Notes under the pieces: model-generated
Told to the model about the DNA's origin: nothing
The model's input: the letters and a program-made list of their open reading frames with translations, nothing else
Database searches by the model: none
DNA from: an uncultured Eubacteriales bacterium
GTDB taxonomy: Bacteria > Bacillota > Clostridia > Oscillospirales > Oscillospiraceae
Reading direction: 5' to 3'
NCBI GenBank assembly: GCA_900546255.1
Contig: URCB01000011.1
Span: forward strand, 1 to 44,312
DNA: 44,312 bases
Position numbers and translations under genes: made by a program
In this document: in pieces, positions 33,437 through 42,182 of the stretch
Layout of the letters: each line of letters opens with the position of its first letter
How positions within the stretch are numbered: the stretch's first letter is position 1

Positions 33437-33479
33437 AAGAACCCCCAGCAGGACGAACGCACGCCTGCTGGGGGTTCTT
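33437..33479 (+). terminator. Terminator of the Dlt-like operon
   Basis: AAGAACCCCCAGCAGG/CCTGCTGGGGGTTCTT with an 11-nt loop, 24 nt past the SGNH gene. The rest of 33480-33794 is non-coding, with AT-rich patches and the promoter of the LytTR gene. Confidence 0.8.
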
Positions 33480-33653
33480 GTCTGGGGAAGGGGGAGGTGC
33501 AGCACCACCCGGGCGGTGAACACGCCGCCGGGGGAAGTGGCAGAGGGCAAAAGACGGGAGATCCCAAAAACAAGGGGAAGAATTTGTGGAAAACAGAGAG
33601 GAAACTTCGTCCCCGATTTGACCGAGTGGGTTTAAAATTGGATCGAATGGTTC

Positions 33654-33682
33654 TTGTCGTGTTCCCTTGGCAGTGGTATACT
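33654..33682 (+). promoter_or_regulatory. Promoter of the SnoaL-LytTR gene
   Basis: TTGTCG (33654-33659) and TATACT (33677-33682) are 17 nt apart. The resulting ~105-nt leader has no strong structure that I can see. Confidence 0.6.
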
Positions 33683-33794
33683 GAACGGGAACAGAGAAAG
33701 CCAGCAGCCCATGCCCTTCTCAAAGCGCCACAAACCGAACCCTGTCCCGGGAAGGGGATGCGGGCGCTGCTCCAGGAATAAGGAAGGTGTCATC

Positions 33795-34637
33795 GTGCGA
33801 AACCGTCAAGTGGAACAACTGGTCCGGTTGACCCAAGCGTGCTTGACCCGGTATTGGCAACTGGACTGTGAATACGTGCTGCAGTACTTAGACCGAGACG
33901 TGATCTGGATTGGATCTGCCGCCCATCAGTTTGTGGAGGGGCGGGAGGCCACAGCGGCGGACCTCCGCCGTTCCATGGAGGAGATCCAGCCCTGCCACTT
34001 GCTGCACCAGGCGTTCCTGGTGGCCCAAAACGCCGGCAACGCCTGCACCATTGTGGGGCGGTATCTTACCACCACCGACGACGAGGTGGGCTATTGCCTC
34101 CAGGCCCAGCAGCGGTGTACCGTCACCTGGGAGCTGGGGGAGGCGGGGCCAAAAATCAAGTGCCTTCATGTCTCCAACCCCATGGGAGAGCTGAAACTGG
34201 CCGAGGGGGAGACCTTCGTCAACGTCTTGGGACAAACCACCCGGAAGTACATCCAGGACCGGCTCCAGGGGATGGCGCGCCAGGACCGCCTCCCCGTGGT
34301 GGAGGAAGGGGGGAACACCTGCTTCCTGCGGCCTGGGGAGATTGTCTCGGTGATGGCGGAGGGGCGCAGCTGCGTCATCCACTGCCTGGAAGGGCGGACC
34401 GTCCGGACCAGAGTGGGGTTTTCCGAATTCTTACACCGCGTGGGGCCGGCCTTTTACAGGATCCACCGCAGCTATGCGGTCAACGGCACCCACTTGGTCT
34501 GCATCCGGCCCTATGAGGTGGAGATGGTGGACGGCAGCCGGATCCCCATCCCGGTGAAGCGATACCGCCAGGTGCGGGACACCCTTCTGGCGTCCTTTCC
34601 CTCCGGGGAGGAGGGCACCTCCCCCCAAGATCCCTAA
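33795..34637 (+). CDS. SnoaL-like/LytTR domain transcriptional regulator
   Basis: A 280-aa regulator. The N-terminal ~145 residues have the NTF2/SnoaL-like pattern (QLVRLTQACLTRYWQLD, YLDRDVIWIGSAAHQFVEG, CTIVGRYLTT, VTWELGEAGPKIKCLHVSN), a cone-shaped fold that often binds small molecules. The C-terminal ~100 residues form a LytTR DNA-binding domain (SVMAEGRSCVIHCLEG, FYRIHRSYAVNGTHL, IPIPVKRYRQVRDTLL). There is no receiver domain, so a ligand or protein signal rather than phosphorylation is likely. GTG start at 33795 with AGGAAGG upstream; the longer open frame begins within the promoter. Targets unknown. Confidence 0.82.
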   Translation: MRNRQVEQLVRLTQACLTRYWQLDCEYVLQYLDRDVIWIGSAAHQFVEGREATAADLRRSMEEIQPCHLLHQAFLVAQNAGNACTIVGRYLTTTDDEVGYCLQAQQRCTVTWELGEAGPKIKCLHVSNPMGELKLAEGETFVNVLGQTTRKYIQDRLQGMARQDRLPVVEEGGNTCFLRPGEIVSVMAEGRSCVIHCLEGRTVRTRVGFSEFLHRVGPAFYRIHRSYAVNGTHLVCIRPYEVEMVDGSRIPIPVKRYRQVRDTLLASFPSGEEGTSPQDP

Positions 34638-34649
34638 TTTCCCTACGAA

Positions 34650-34705
34650 ACACACCCCCCTTCCCATCCGCAGAGAAACCTGCGCGGTGGGGAGGGGGGT
34701 GTTTT
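34650..34705. terminator. Stem-loop between the LytTR gene and a convergent membrane gene
   Basis: ACACCCCCCTTCCC-type and GGGGAGGGGGGTGT arms enclose a ~23-nt loop, with TTTT after the plus-strand arm. It probably ends both convergent transcripts. Confidence 0.7.
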
Positions 34706-34737
34706 GGCCTGAGGAGGGAACCGTCTGTGCGAAAATT

Positions 34738-35244
34738 TTAGGTCTGCAGCGGAGGCAAGGACCGCTGCCGGCGCCGGGCGCTGACCCAGGGGATCCCCCA
34801 AAGGAGGAGGACCTGCCAGGACAGAACGCACAGGGGAACCACGTCCATCCAGAGGTAGTAGGGCTGGCCGTACTGCCGCAGCCAGAGGGAGAATCCCAAG
34901 ATCCCCAGGAAGCCGGCTGCCACCAGGGGGAAGAAGACCTTCTTCTGTCCTGGGCCCTTCCGATAAAACCGGAAGAACAGCCACACAAGCCCCACCACCA
35001 GCAGGAGCCCCAGCAGGGGAGCAAAGGGGAAGTACAGGGAGAACAGCTGGCCCTCATAGTCGATGGGGGGGACGTATTCGTCCAGGTACCACACCAGGTA
35101 CTCCTGGGTGAGGGGCGGCCCTTTCCAGCGCTCTGGCACGAAGACGACCTCCCGCCACAGGGTGCAGGCCAGCACCGTCACCACCTGGGCCAGGCAGGCC
35201 AGGAGGAGGAAGAACAGTTCGCCGCTTCGGTTGCGGAAACGCAT
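34738..35244 (-). CDS. Hypothetical membrane protein (four helices)
   Basis: A 168-aa protein with about four hydrophobic helices (residues about 8-27, 70-92, 104-121 and 134-152) and an extracytoplasmic loop between the first two (WKGPPLTQEYLVWYLDEY). No known motif. The start at 35244 has a near-perfect AGGAGGTGA 5 nt upstream, so it is well translated. The 254 bp upstream (35245-35498) hold no gene; only a GGATCC-rich hairpin near 35353-35375 and AT-rich stretches are visible. Confidence 0.72.
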   Translation of the reverse strand: MRFRNRSGELFFLLLACLAQVVTVLACTLWREVVFVPERWKGPPLTQEYLVWYLDEYVPPIDYEGQLFSLYFPFAPLLGLLLVVGLVWLFFRFYRKGPGQKKVFFPLVAAGFLGILGFSLWLRQYGQPYYLWMDVVPLCVLSWQVLLLWGIPWVSARRRQRSLPPLQT

Positions 35245-35498
35245 GGGATCACCTCCTATTCGGCGGTCTTTCTATAACTATCATACCATCTGGGGAGGGG
35301 AACACAAGGCTTTTCCTGGGGGCCGGGAATTTTCTCCGAACCCCCGGGGTCGGATCCTTCTGTGGGAAGGATTGATCTTATCATACAAGAAAAATGCGCA
35401 AATTTGTGAAAAAATACAGTGAAAAAATACAGGGGAAGTTGTGCGAAATCACGGGGCTCTTGGGGCAGAGAGGGGGTAAATTCCAAGGAAGATTGTGA

Positions 35499-35831
35499 TT
35501 ACCGCTTTGTTCTGCGCACCTTCTCTACGATCCAACGGATCAGGCAAAACCCCGCCGTGAGAAAGATGGAATCGTAGACGGGAACGAGTAGGATTGCGGA
35601 ATCCTGCCGCCAGAAATCCAGGATTCCATAGAAGTGGGAAAAGTCCGCCTGGGCACAGACCCAGTACAGCGGCGGCATACATAGCAGGTAGAGAAGGATG
35701 CCGCCGGCCTGCACCAGCAGGATCGTCAAAAGGGAACGGCGCAAGGGTTTCCGAAGGGTGAAGAGAAAGCTCAACACGGGGAGGAGTAAGATAACGAGAA
35801 AGAGAAGGTGGAACCAGTAGAAACTGTTCAT
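35499..35831 (-). CDS. Hypothetical small membrane protein (three helices)
   Basis: A 110-aa protein with three hydrophobic helices and a basic C-terminus (VEKVRRTKR). ATG at 35831 with AAAGGAGG 6 nt upstream supports it as a real gene. It lies in a less GC-rich stretch. It may be functionally related to the neighbouring 34738 membrane protein, since both are small orphans on the same strand, but no shared motif is visible. Confidence 0.7.
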   Translation of the reverse strand: MNSFYWFHLLFLVILLLPVLSFLFTLRKPLRRSLLTILLVQAGGILLYLLCMPPLYWVCAQADFSHFYGILDFWRQDSAILLVPVYDSIFLTAGFCLIRWIVEKVRRTKR

Positions 35832-35937
35832 AATAGCCTCCTTTCCTGACCTGCTCCTACATCAAACAAGAATTTGAATATAAGAGAAACAGCTTAACAC
35901 GCCAGAAGGTGAGTTTCTTACAAAAAATTAAAAAAGT

Positions 35938-36639
35938 TCATGATTTTGTGTTTACACTCTCCGCAACTTTTAACAAGGTATCCGGAGGTAACCGAGAAGA
36001 AAGAAGGAACCCATATCTAAGAGTCTCATTGAACCACACCACAGCGTTCAATTTATCCTCTGATGCAGTATACAAATACCCGTCCATACCTTGGACAGAA
36101 ATTTCTGTCACAACATGGTGCTCATTGTCCAAATCAAAGCCGCTTCCCTCTGCCAGCCGAAGATAGGAAAAGGTTATCCACATGTCGAGATCTTTACAGT
36201 CATAGGTGATCTCCATCAGAGTCCCCAAATCGGTGCGTTTGCTTTCTATATACCCCTCTGGTAAAAAGGAGGGGGCCCAATCTGCCATCTCCTTCGAGGG
36301 AACTGTGCCGTGGAACCGGTAGGAGTCATACGCCTCGTGGGCCTCAAAACTCCAGGTGCCGGGGAGGACAGGGGCCTCCGGCCCCGCCATCCACACCGTC
36401 CCCACCGACACCGCCAGCAGGATGGCCGCGCACAGGGCCAACCGCAGAGCCCGTTTCCGGCCCAGGCGGCCCCGGTGGAGGCTGGCAAAGGGGTCCCGGA
36501 GGAACGTCTTTTCCCACCGGCGGTAGCGGGGGGAAAAGGCCGGCGCCTCTGGGGGGAGGGCGGCGGCGTCCTGATAGTCTGCCAGGGCGGCTTCCAGCAG
36601 GGCGTTGCGGATGTGATAGAATTCGGTGGCGTTATCCAC
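35938..36639 (-). CDS. DUF4367-domain putative anti-sigma factor
   Basis: A 233-aa protein with a cytoplasmic N-terminal part (about 65 residues), one membrane helix (about 67-85, ALRLALCAAILLAVSVGTVW) and an outer DUF4367 domain (DLGTLMEITYDCKDLDMWITF, NAVVWFNETLRYGFLL). Single-helix proteins that follow ECF sigma genes usually act as anti-sigma factors, and DUF4367 is common in them. The GTG start at 36639 has AGGAGGGG upstream and overlaps the sigma gene by 8 nt. The 3' end is noticeably less GC-rich than the 5' end. Confidence 0.8.
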   Translation of the reverse strand: MDNATEFYHIRNALLEAALADYQDAAALPPEAPAFSPRYRRWEKTFLRDPFASLHRGRLGRKRALRLALCAAILLAVSVGTVWMAGPEAPVLPGTWSFEAHEAYDSYRFHGTVPSKEMADWAPSFLPEGYIESKRTDLGTLMEITYDCKDLDMWITFSYLRLAEGSGFDLDNEHHVVTEISVQGMDGYLYTASEDKLNAVVWFNETLRYGFLLSSRLPPDTLLKVAESVNTKS

Positions 36640-37156
36640 GGCCGTACCCCTCCTTTCGCAGGGCCTCCTGGAGGCGCTTGCGCCCCCGGTGGATGCGGGT
36701 GTCCACGGCGGAAACGGAGAGCCCCGTCCGCCGGGCGATCTCCGCACTGTCCAGCTCCTCCAGAAAGCGCAGTTCCAGCACGGTGCGGTAGGTCTCCGGC
36801 ATGGATCGGAGAATGGCAATGATGTCGCCCGGGTCCCCTGCCTCTGGGGCGGGGAGGTCGGCCTCTGGGTCCAGGGGGACCGTGCGCCCGGCGGTGCGGA
36901 GGTGGGTGAGGGCGGCGTGCTTGACCAGGGTGACCATCCAGGGCAGCCGCTTCTCCTCCGGCAGGGAGAAGAACCGTTGGGCGTGCTGGACGCATTGGAG
37001 CCAGGCGGTCTGGGCGATGTCCTCTGCCTGGTGGGGGTTCTTCACCCAGGAAAGGGCATAGCGATATAGACCCACGGAATGGGCCTTGTAAAATTGAATG
37101 AATGTGTCGGTCTGGGCTTGGGAGGCCTCCAGCCCGGCCAGCAGCGTAGGGAGCAT
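36632..37156 (-). CDS. ECF-type RNA polymerase sigma factor
   Basis: A 174-aa sigma-70 family extracytoplasmic-function factor. Region 2 spans about 18-85 (YKAHSVGLYRYALSWVKNPH, AEDIAQTAWLQ); region 4 spans about 113-165 (MPETYRTVLELRFLEEL, SAEIARRTGLSVSAVDTRIHRGRKRL). The ATG at 37156 follows GGGAGGTGGG. It is coupled to the DUF4367 gene, forming a sigma/anti-sigma pair. The immediate upstream region contains a CCCCAA/TTGGGG hairpin (37178-37199) that may affect translation or promoter use. Confidence 0.92.
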   Translation of the reverse strand: MLPTLLAGLEASQAQTDTFIQFYKAHSVGLYRYALSWVKNPHQAEDIAQTAWLQCVQHAQRFFSLPEEKRLPWMVTLVKHAALTHLRTAGRTVPLDPEADLPAPEAGDPGDIIAILRSMPETYRTVLELRFLEELDSAEIARRTGLSVSAVDTRIHRGRKRLQEALRKEGYGRG

Positions 37157-37245
37157 TTGGCGCGCCCACCTCCCTCTACCCCAATAACGATTTGGGGTGG
37201 GGTTTTCTTACAAGAAGTTTGAAAAAAGAAGAAATTTTTTGCAAA

Positions 37246-37281
37246 ACGCCCCGTCGTTCCCATTTGGGAACGGCGGGGCGT
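37246..37281 (-). terminator. Terminator of valS
   Basis: On the minus strand ACGCCCCGCCGTTCCC pairs with GGGAACGACGGGGCGT (one G-T pair) around a 4-nt loop, followed by TTTGCAAAAAATTTC. It lies 34 nt after the valS stop codon. Confidence 0.88.
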
Positions 37282-37314
37282 ACGGCATTTGTTTACGGTT
37301 CCAGGTTTCTGCTG

Positions 37315-39969
37315 TTACAGAGAGGCGGCCTGCTCCTGGAGCTGGGCGATGAGGGCGGCCAGCTTTTCGGCCCGCTCCTGCTCGGCCTTCACCACGTTTT
37401 CCGGGGCCTTGGCCAGGAAGCCGGGGTTTTGGAGCTTGGCGTTGAGCTTGTCCAGCTCGGCCTGGTTCTTCTTGAGGGACTTGGCCAGGCGGGCCTTTTC
37501 CTTCTCCAGGTCCACCAGCTCGGCCAGGGGCATGCCGATGCGGGCGGCGTGGGTGATGACGGTGACCACGCCCTTGGCGGCCTCCTCCTTGTCACTGCCC
37601 AGGCCGCTGGGGCCGGTGACGGTGACCTCGCTGGCGTACCCCAGCCGCTTGAGGAAGGGGATGCCGGCGGTGAAGATGGCCTGCTCCCCGGTGGCGATGG
37701 TGAGGTGGGCCTTCTTGGAGGGGGGCACGTTCATCTCGGACCGGCGGGTGCGCACGGCCTTCACCGCGTCCATAAGGAGCTCCACCGCCTTCTCCTCCTG
37801 GGGGAAGGCCAGGTCCTGGCGGTACTGGGGCCAGGATTGGAGCATGAGGAACTTTACCTCGTTGCCCGCCTCGTGGGGCAGGGCCTGCCAGATCTCCTCG
37901 GTGAGGAAGGGCATGAAGGGGTGCAGCAGCTTGAGGATGTCCGTCAGGACATAGCACAGCACCCGCTGGGCCTGCTCCTTGGCGGCGGGGTTGTCCCCCT
38001 GGAGGCGGGCCTTGGTCATCTCGATGTACCAGTCGCAATAGGTGTCCCAGATGAAGTCATAGAGCTTCTGGGCGGCCACCCCCAGCTCGTAGTGGTCCAT
38101 GTTCTCGGTGACCTCACGGATGACGGTGTTGAGCTTGGAGAGGATCCACTTGTCCTCCAGTTCCAGCTGCTCCGGCAGGGCGTTGTCCTCGATGGTGAGG
38201 TTCATCATCAGGAAGCGGGAGGCGTTCCAGATCTTGTTGGCGAAGTTGCGCATGGCCTCGCACCGCTCGGTGTAGAAGCGCATGTCGTTGCCGGGGGAGT
38301 TGCCGGTGACCAGGTTAAACCGCAGGGCATCGGCGCCGTACTTCTCCGCCATTTCCAGGGGGTCGATGCCGTTGCCCAGGGATTTGGACATCTTCCGGCC
38401 CTGGTCGTCCCGGACCAGGCCGTGGATGAACACGGTGTGGAAGGGGGCCTTTTTCGTCTGCTCGCAGCCGGAGAAAATCATCCGGGCCACCCAGAAGAAG
38501 ATGATGTCATACCCTGTGACCAGCACGTCGGTGGGGTAGAAGTAGTCCAGGTCCTCGGTTTTCTCCGGCCAGCCCAGGGTGGAGAAGGGCCACAGGGCGG
38601 AGGAGAACCAGGTGTCCAGCACGTCGGGGTCCCGCTGGATGTGGGTGCTGCCGCACTTCTCGCACACCGTGGGGTCCTGGCGGGAGACGGTCATGTGGCC
38701 GCAGTCATCACAGTACCACACGGGGATCTGGTGGCCCCACCACAGCTGGCGGGAGATGCACCAGTCGTGGACGTTTTCCATCCAGTTGGTGTAGGTTTTG
38801 GCGAAGCGGTCGGGGACAAACTTGGTCTCCCCCTCGTTGACCACCCGCAGGGCCTCCTTGGCCAGGGGCTGCATCTTCACGAACCACTGGGCGGAGATGA
38901 TGGGCTCCACATCGTTGTGGCAGCGGTAGCAGGTGCCCACGTTGTGGGAGTAGTCCTCCACCTTTTCCAGCAGGCCCAGGGCCTCCAGGTCGGCCACCAC
39001 GGCTTTCCGGGCCTCGTAGCGGTCCATGCCTTCGTACTTGCCGCCGTTGGCGTTGACCACGCCGTTGTCGTCCAGGACCCGGATGGTCTCCAGGTTGTGG
39101 CGCAGGCCCACCTCGAAGTCGTTGGGGTCGTGGGCGGGGGTCATCTTCACGCAGCCGGTGCCGAAGTCCATCTCCACATAGTCGTCGGCCACGATGGGGA
39201 TCTCTCGGTTCATCAGGGGCAGGATGCAGGTCTTGCCCACCAGGTGCTGGTACCGCTCGTCGTTGGGGTTCACGGCCACGCCGGTGTCGCCCATCATGGT
39301 CTCCGGGCGGGTGGTGGCCACCACCAGGTAGCCGGACCCGTCGGCCAGGGGGTAGCGCATGTGCCACAGGTGTCCGGGCTTGTCCACGTACTCCACCTCG
39401 GCGTCAGACAGGGCGGTGACGCAGTGGGGGCACCAGTTGATGATCCGGCTGCCCTTGTAGATGAGGCCTTTCTCGTAGAGCTCGCAGAAGGTCTCCCGCA
39501 CGGCCTTGGAGCAGCCCTCGTCCATGGTGAACCGGGCCCGCTCCCAGTCGCAGGAGGCCCCCAGCTTCTTCTGCTGGGCCACGATGCGGTCGCCGTACTG
39601 ATGCTTCCAGGCCCACACCCGCTCCAGGAACTTCTCCCGGCCCAGGTCGTAGCGGGTGAGGCCCTCCTTCACCCGCAGCTCCTCCTCCACCTTGATCTGG
39701 GTGGCGATGCCGGCATGGTCCGTGCCGGGGACCCACAGGGCGGCGTAGCCCTGCATCCGCTTAAAGCGGATCAGGATGTCCTGGAGGGTGCAGTCCATGG
39801 CGTGGCCCATGTGGAGCTGCCCGGTGACGTTGGGAGGGGGCATGACAATGGTGTAAGGCTTCTTCTTGGCATCGCGAATGCCGGCAAAGCACTTGTTTTC
39901 CTCCCACTGTTGATAGATCCGCCCCTCCACTTCCTGGGGCTCATAGACCTTAGACAATTCTTTTCTCAT
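37315..39969 (-). CDS. valS: Valine--tRNA ligase
   Basis: An 884-aa class I synthetase that charges tRNA-Val. [15 protein letters not shown] carries the HIGH-type motif (HMGH), [13 protein letters not shown] follows, the editing (CP1) domain contains [15 protein letters not shown] and [11 protein letters not shown], and [11 protein letters not shown] carries KMSKS. A C-terminal coiled coil (about 815-884) is typical of ValRS. The start at 39969 has AAAGGAAAC upstream. It is the second gene behind the valine T-box at 40.7-40.9 kb, with the YcxB-like gene between. Confidence 0.97.
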   Translation of the reverse strand: MRKELSKVYEPQEVEGRIYQQWEENKCFAGIRDAKKKPYTIVMPPPNVTGQLHMGHAMDCTLQDILIRFKRMQGYAALWVPGTDHAGIATQIKVEEELRVKEGLTRYDLGREKFLERVWAWKHQYGDRIVAQQKKLGASCDWERARFTMDEGCSKAVRETFCELYEKGLIYKGSRIINWCPHCVTALSDAEVEYVDKPGHLWHMRYPLADGSGYLVVATTRPETMMGDTGVAVNPNDERYQHLVGKTCILPLMNREIPIVADDYVEMDFGTGCVKMTPAHDPNDFEVGLRHNLETIRVLDDNGVVNANGGKYEGMDRYEARKAVVADLEALGLLEKVEDYSHNVGTCYRCHNDVEPIISAQWFVKMQPLAKEALRVVNEGETKFVPDRFAKTYTNWMENVHDWCISRQLWWGHQIPVWYCDDCGHMTVSRQDPTVCEKCGSTHIQRDPDVLDTWFSSALWPFSTLGWPEKTEDLDYFYPTDVLVTGYDIIFFWVARMIFSGCEQTKKAPFHTVFIHGLVRDDQGRKMSKSLGNGIDPLEMAEKYGADALRFNLVTGNSPGNDMRFYTERCEAMRNFANKIWNASRFLMMNLTIEDNALPEQLELEDKWILSKLNTVIREVTENMDHYELGVAAQKLYDFIWDTYCDWYIEMTKARLQGDNPAAKEQAQRVLCYVLTDILKLLHPFMPFLTEEIWQALPHEAGNEVKFLMLQSWPQYRQDLAFPQEEKAVELLMDAVKAVRTRRSEMNVPPSKKAHLTIATGEQAIFTAGIPFLKRLGYASEVTVTGPSGLGSDKEEAAKGVVTVITHAARIGMPLAELVDLEKEKARLAKSLKKNQAELDKLNAKLQNPGFLAKAPENVVKAEQERAEKLAALIAQLQEQAASL

Positions 39970-40128
39970 AGGTTGTTTCCTTTCTCGCTGCGTTGCAGAC
40001 GTCTGGCCTCAGAAGAGGCCAGAACCAAGTTTCCTCGGTGTTTGCGCGAACAGGTGCCGGGCAAACAAACTTCTCAGCCGCAAAAGTGCCCCGGGGGGAG
40101 GCAGCGGCTGCCATTCGTTCCGGATCGC

Positions 40129-40656
40129 TTAGTACTCCTGGATGGGCAGCTGGGTGTGCTGCCCGATGAAGGCCTTAAAGTCCCGGGCGTCCCCCACAGA
40201 GAAGCCGTTCTTGTCCAGGATGATGCCGTGGCTGGCGTCAAAGAAGATGACATACCACGCCATGTCGGAGACCACGGCAAAGACCTGCTCGTAGGAATAC
40301 CGCTGCTCCCCGGCGGCTGTGGTGCAGATGATCTCCTCCTCATCGAATTCGTAGGTGCACTCCTTCATCCCCTGGGGCAGCTGCCGCTGGGAGGAGCGCA
40401 GCTGGAAGTTCTTCCAGGAGATGAGCAGAATCAGCAGGATCACGCCGTACAGCATCATCAGGCTGCCCACCAGGTTTTGGTGGGGGTAGCAGTACACGCC
40501 GCCCACCAGGCCGATGAGGCCCAGCACACCGCAGATCCCCTTGGTTCTGCGGGACTTTTCCCGGCGGACGCTGAGCTCTGCCAGGCGGTTCATGGCCCCA
40601 AGGGCTTTTAGGTCGTATGTGGTGTGGTTGACAAAGGGATACAATGACTCGTTCAT
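40129..40656 (-). CDS. YcxB-like membrane protein
   Basis: A 175-aa protein with two adjacent membrane helices (about 41-57 and 64-80) and a C-terminal ~70-residue YcxB-like beta domain (CTYEFDEEEIICTTAAGEQR, YVIFFDASHGIILDKNGF, FIGQHTQLPI). The ATG at 40656 has AGGAGG 6 nt upstream. It is the first gene after the valine T-box and so should be induced when uncharged tRNA-Val accumulates, together with valS. The 159-nt gap to valS holds a CTGGCCTC/GAGGCCAG hairpin (40003-40023) without a T-run, so it is probably not a terminator. Function unknown. Confidence 0.8.
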   Translation of the reverse strand: MNESLYPFVNHTTYDLKALGAMNRLAELSVRREKSRRTKGICGVLGLIGLVGGVYCYPHQNLVGSLMMLYGVILLILLISWKNFQLRSSQRQLPQGMKECTYEFDEEEIICTTAAGEQRYSYEQVFAVVSDMAWYVIFFDASHGIILDKNGFSVGDARDFKAFIGQHTQLPIQEY

Positions 40657-40687
40657 AAATTACCTCCTGCGCCTGGCCCGGGAAACA

Positions 40688-40943
40688 AAAAACGCCCCGG
40701 TCCCGGTTAGGGACTCAGGGCGAAAGGACTTCCGCGGTACCACCTGAGTTCGGACAGGCCAAGGGGCTGCCCGCACTTGTTTTCCCGTAACGGGGGATTC
40801 CGGCCTGCCCTACTGGGGTTCGGGCAGGCAGCTCCGGGACGACTTCCACGCCGCTGGGGGGAGACTTGCACCCACCGTCTCCTCTCTGGTTCCCCGCTCT
40901 GCGCGTACTGCTTCCCATCCTTGCTGTTTGCATTCTGAGGTCC
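40688..40943 (-). promoter_or_regulatory. T-box leader (valine)
   Basis: On the minus strand the antiterminator T-box AGGTGGTACCGCGG (complement of 40732-40745) is followed by a terminator CGCCC-TGA-GTCCC/GGGAC-CG-GGGCG and TTTTTT (40688-40723). Upstream lie the Stem I landmarks GGGAAGCAGTA, AGAGAGGAGACGG and the GGAAGTC segment. GTG (complement of 40847-40849), a valine codon, precedes GAAG where the specifier is expected, and GTC follows, also valine. The controlled genes are the YcxB-like gene and valS. Confidence 0.93.
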
Positions 40944-40972
40944 AGTATAAAAAAATTCTCAGGTCTTGTCAA
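40944..40972 (-). promoter_or_regulatory. Promoter of the valine T-box transcript
   Basis: On the minus strand TTGACA (complement of 40967-40972) and TATACT (complement of 40944-40949) are separated by exactly 17 nt, immediately upstream of the T-box leader. Confidence 0.9.
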
Positions 40973-41026
40973 GAGGGAGAGGGAGTTCCTTCCGGCGATG
41001 CCTGGAAAGGGGGCGGCTGCCAACCC

Positions 41027-41067
41027 CAGGGCCCCAGCCAGGGATGGAACCGTGGCTGGGGCCCTGG
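41027..41067 (-). terminator. Strong hairpin after the ferritin-like gene
   Basis: A 15-bp perfect stem (CCAGGGCCCCAGCCA and complement) with a 12-nt loop, 35 nt past the stop codon on the minus strand. No T-run follows, so termination is likely but not certain. Confidence 0.6.
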
Positions 41068-41101
41068 AGGCTGTGAGGGGAGGATGCCCTCTGGGGTACC
41101 C

Positions 41102-41527
41102 TTACAGGAAGGGCTGCATTTGGGAGACGTTGGCCTGCTCGGTGGCCAAAAGCTTCTCGGCCAGGGCACGGATCTTGGGGTCGTTGCCCTGGTAGTCGTG
41201 GAGGTGCTTGAGCCCCTTGGTGACCCCCATGTTGTTGCCCTGAATCACCATCTCCGCCAGCTTGGAATCGGAGGAGTCGGTGAGGGTCTTCATGGTGGCC
41301 ATGGCCTGGGAGGACAGCCGGGCCATCAGGCCGGGGTCCTTGGGCTCGCTGCCCTTGGACTGCAGGAGTTTGGCGGAGTCCGAGGCGATGTCCTGGTACT
41401 CGTGGATCTGGGTGTGCAGGGACTGTTTCATCTTGGCGCTTTCCACTTGCGGGAGGAGGTCCCGCAACCCTAGGACGCCCATGGAAGCGGTTTCATGGAC
41501 ATATTGCAGCAGTTCGATGTCTTTCAT
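41102..41527 (-). CDS. Ferritin-like four-helix protein (DUF2383-like), function unknown
   Basis: A 141-aa soluble, mostly helical protein. The pattern of four amphipathic helices (starting MKDIELLQYVHETASMGV, then SLHTQIHEYQDIASDSAKLL, MATMKTLTDSSDSKLAEMV and KIRALAEKLLATEQANV) resembles the DUF2383 ferritin-like group, but no clear di-iron ExxH set is visible. The ATG at 41527 has GGGAGGTGA upstream. It is a single gene divergent from the lysis cassette. The family call is by overall resemblance. Confidence 0.62.
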   Translation of the reverse strand: MKDIELLQYVHETASMGVLGLRDLLPQVESAKMKQSLHTQIHEYQDIASDSAKLLQSKGSEPKDPGLMARLSSQAMATMKTLTDSSDSKLAEMVIQGNNMGVTKGLKHLHDYQGNDPKIRALAEKLLATEQANVSQMQPFL

Positions 41528-41671
41528 GTGTCTCACCTCCCAGGTAGTATGCCCGGCAGGGAGAGGGTTTTCCCGGTTTTCAAAAAATTTTTCCCCGGAC
41601 GTGTACGAAACTGTCCCCGTCGGCGGGGCGTTTCCCCCAGGGTAAGGCCACAGGGAAAGGGGGGAGAGGAT

Positions 41672-41944
41672 ATGGACATCCCTTGGGAGACGGCAGCCGC
41701 AGCAGGAGCGGCCCTGTCGGGGCTGCTTCTGCTGCTGACCACCTACAACCGGGTCTATCGCTGGACCCTGCGGCAGCGGGAGCAGGACGAGGAGTTGCGG
41801 GCCATCCGCAAAGAGAACACCCTGCTGACCTACGGCGTGCTGGCCTGCCTGAAAGGGCTGGAGGAGCAGGGCTGCGACGGCCCGGTTCACGAGGCCATCG
41901 ACAGAATCGAGAAGGACCTGAATTTGCGGGCCCACGACCAATGA
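41672..41944 (+). CDS. Small membrane/coiled-coil protein of the lysis cassette
   Basis: A 90-aa protein with one N-terminal helix (residues about 9-25, AAGAALSGLLLLLTTYN) followed by a charged coiled coil (LRQREQDEELRAIRKENTLL) and a second helical part. Its layout resembles small phage holin-associated proteins (BhlA/UviB-like in organisation, not clearly in sequence). ATG at 41672 with GGGGGGAGAGG upstream. It precedes the holin gene by 16 nt. Confidence 0.68.
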   Translation: MDIPWETAAAAGAALSGLLLLLTTYNRVYRWTLRQREQDEELRAIRKENTLLTYGVLACLKGLEEQGCDGPVHEAIDRIEKDLNLRAHDQ

Positions 41945-41960
41945 GAAAGGAGAGAGGCAT

Positions 41961-42182
41961 ATGAGCGAACAGACCAAGCGGTGGTGGCAGGCCGCGGGGA
42001 TCCGGGCCCTGAAAACCATGGCCCAGACGGCGGTGGCCACCATTGGGGCAGCGGCGGTACTCAGCCAGGTGTGCTGGCCGGTGGTGGCCTCCGCGGCGGT
42101 GCTGGCGGGGATCCTGTCCCTGCTGACCAGCGTGGCCGGCCTGCCGGAGGTGGAACAGGAAGAAACGGAGGGACGCCGATGA
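41961..42182 (+). CDS. Phage holin, r1t-type
   Basis: A 73-aa holin: a basic N-terminus, then two hydrophobic segments (ALKTMAQTAVATIGAAAVL and VVASAAVLAGILSLLTSVAG) and a charged C-terminus, as in the phage r1t holin family. Holins oligomerise in the inner membrane to let endolysin reach the wall. ATG at 41961 after AAAGGAGAG. The stop overlaps the peptidase start (ATGA). Confidence 0.85.
   Translation: MSEQTKRWWQAAGIRALKTMAQTAVATIGAAAVLSQVCWPVVASAAVLAGILSLLTSVAGLPEVEQEETEGRR

Noticed and set aside
37192..40611. A very long open frame (over 1,100 codons) antisense to valS and the YcxB-like gene
   Set aside because: It is the reverse frame of GC-rich genes, with low-complexity Gly/His/Val-rich translation and no ribosome binding site. 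The valS reading shows all synthetase motifs.
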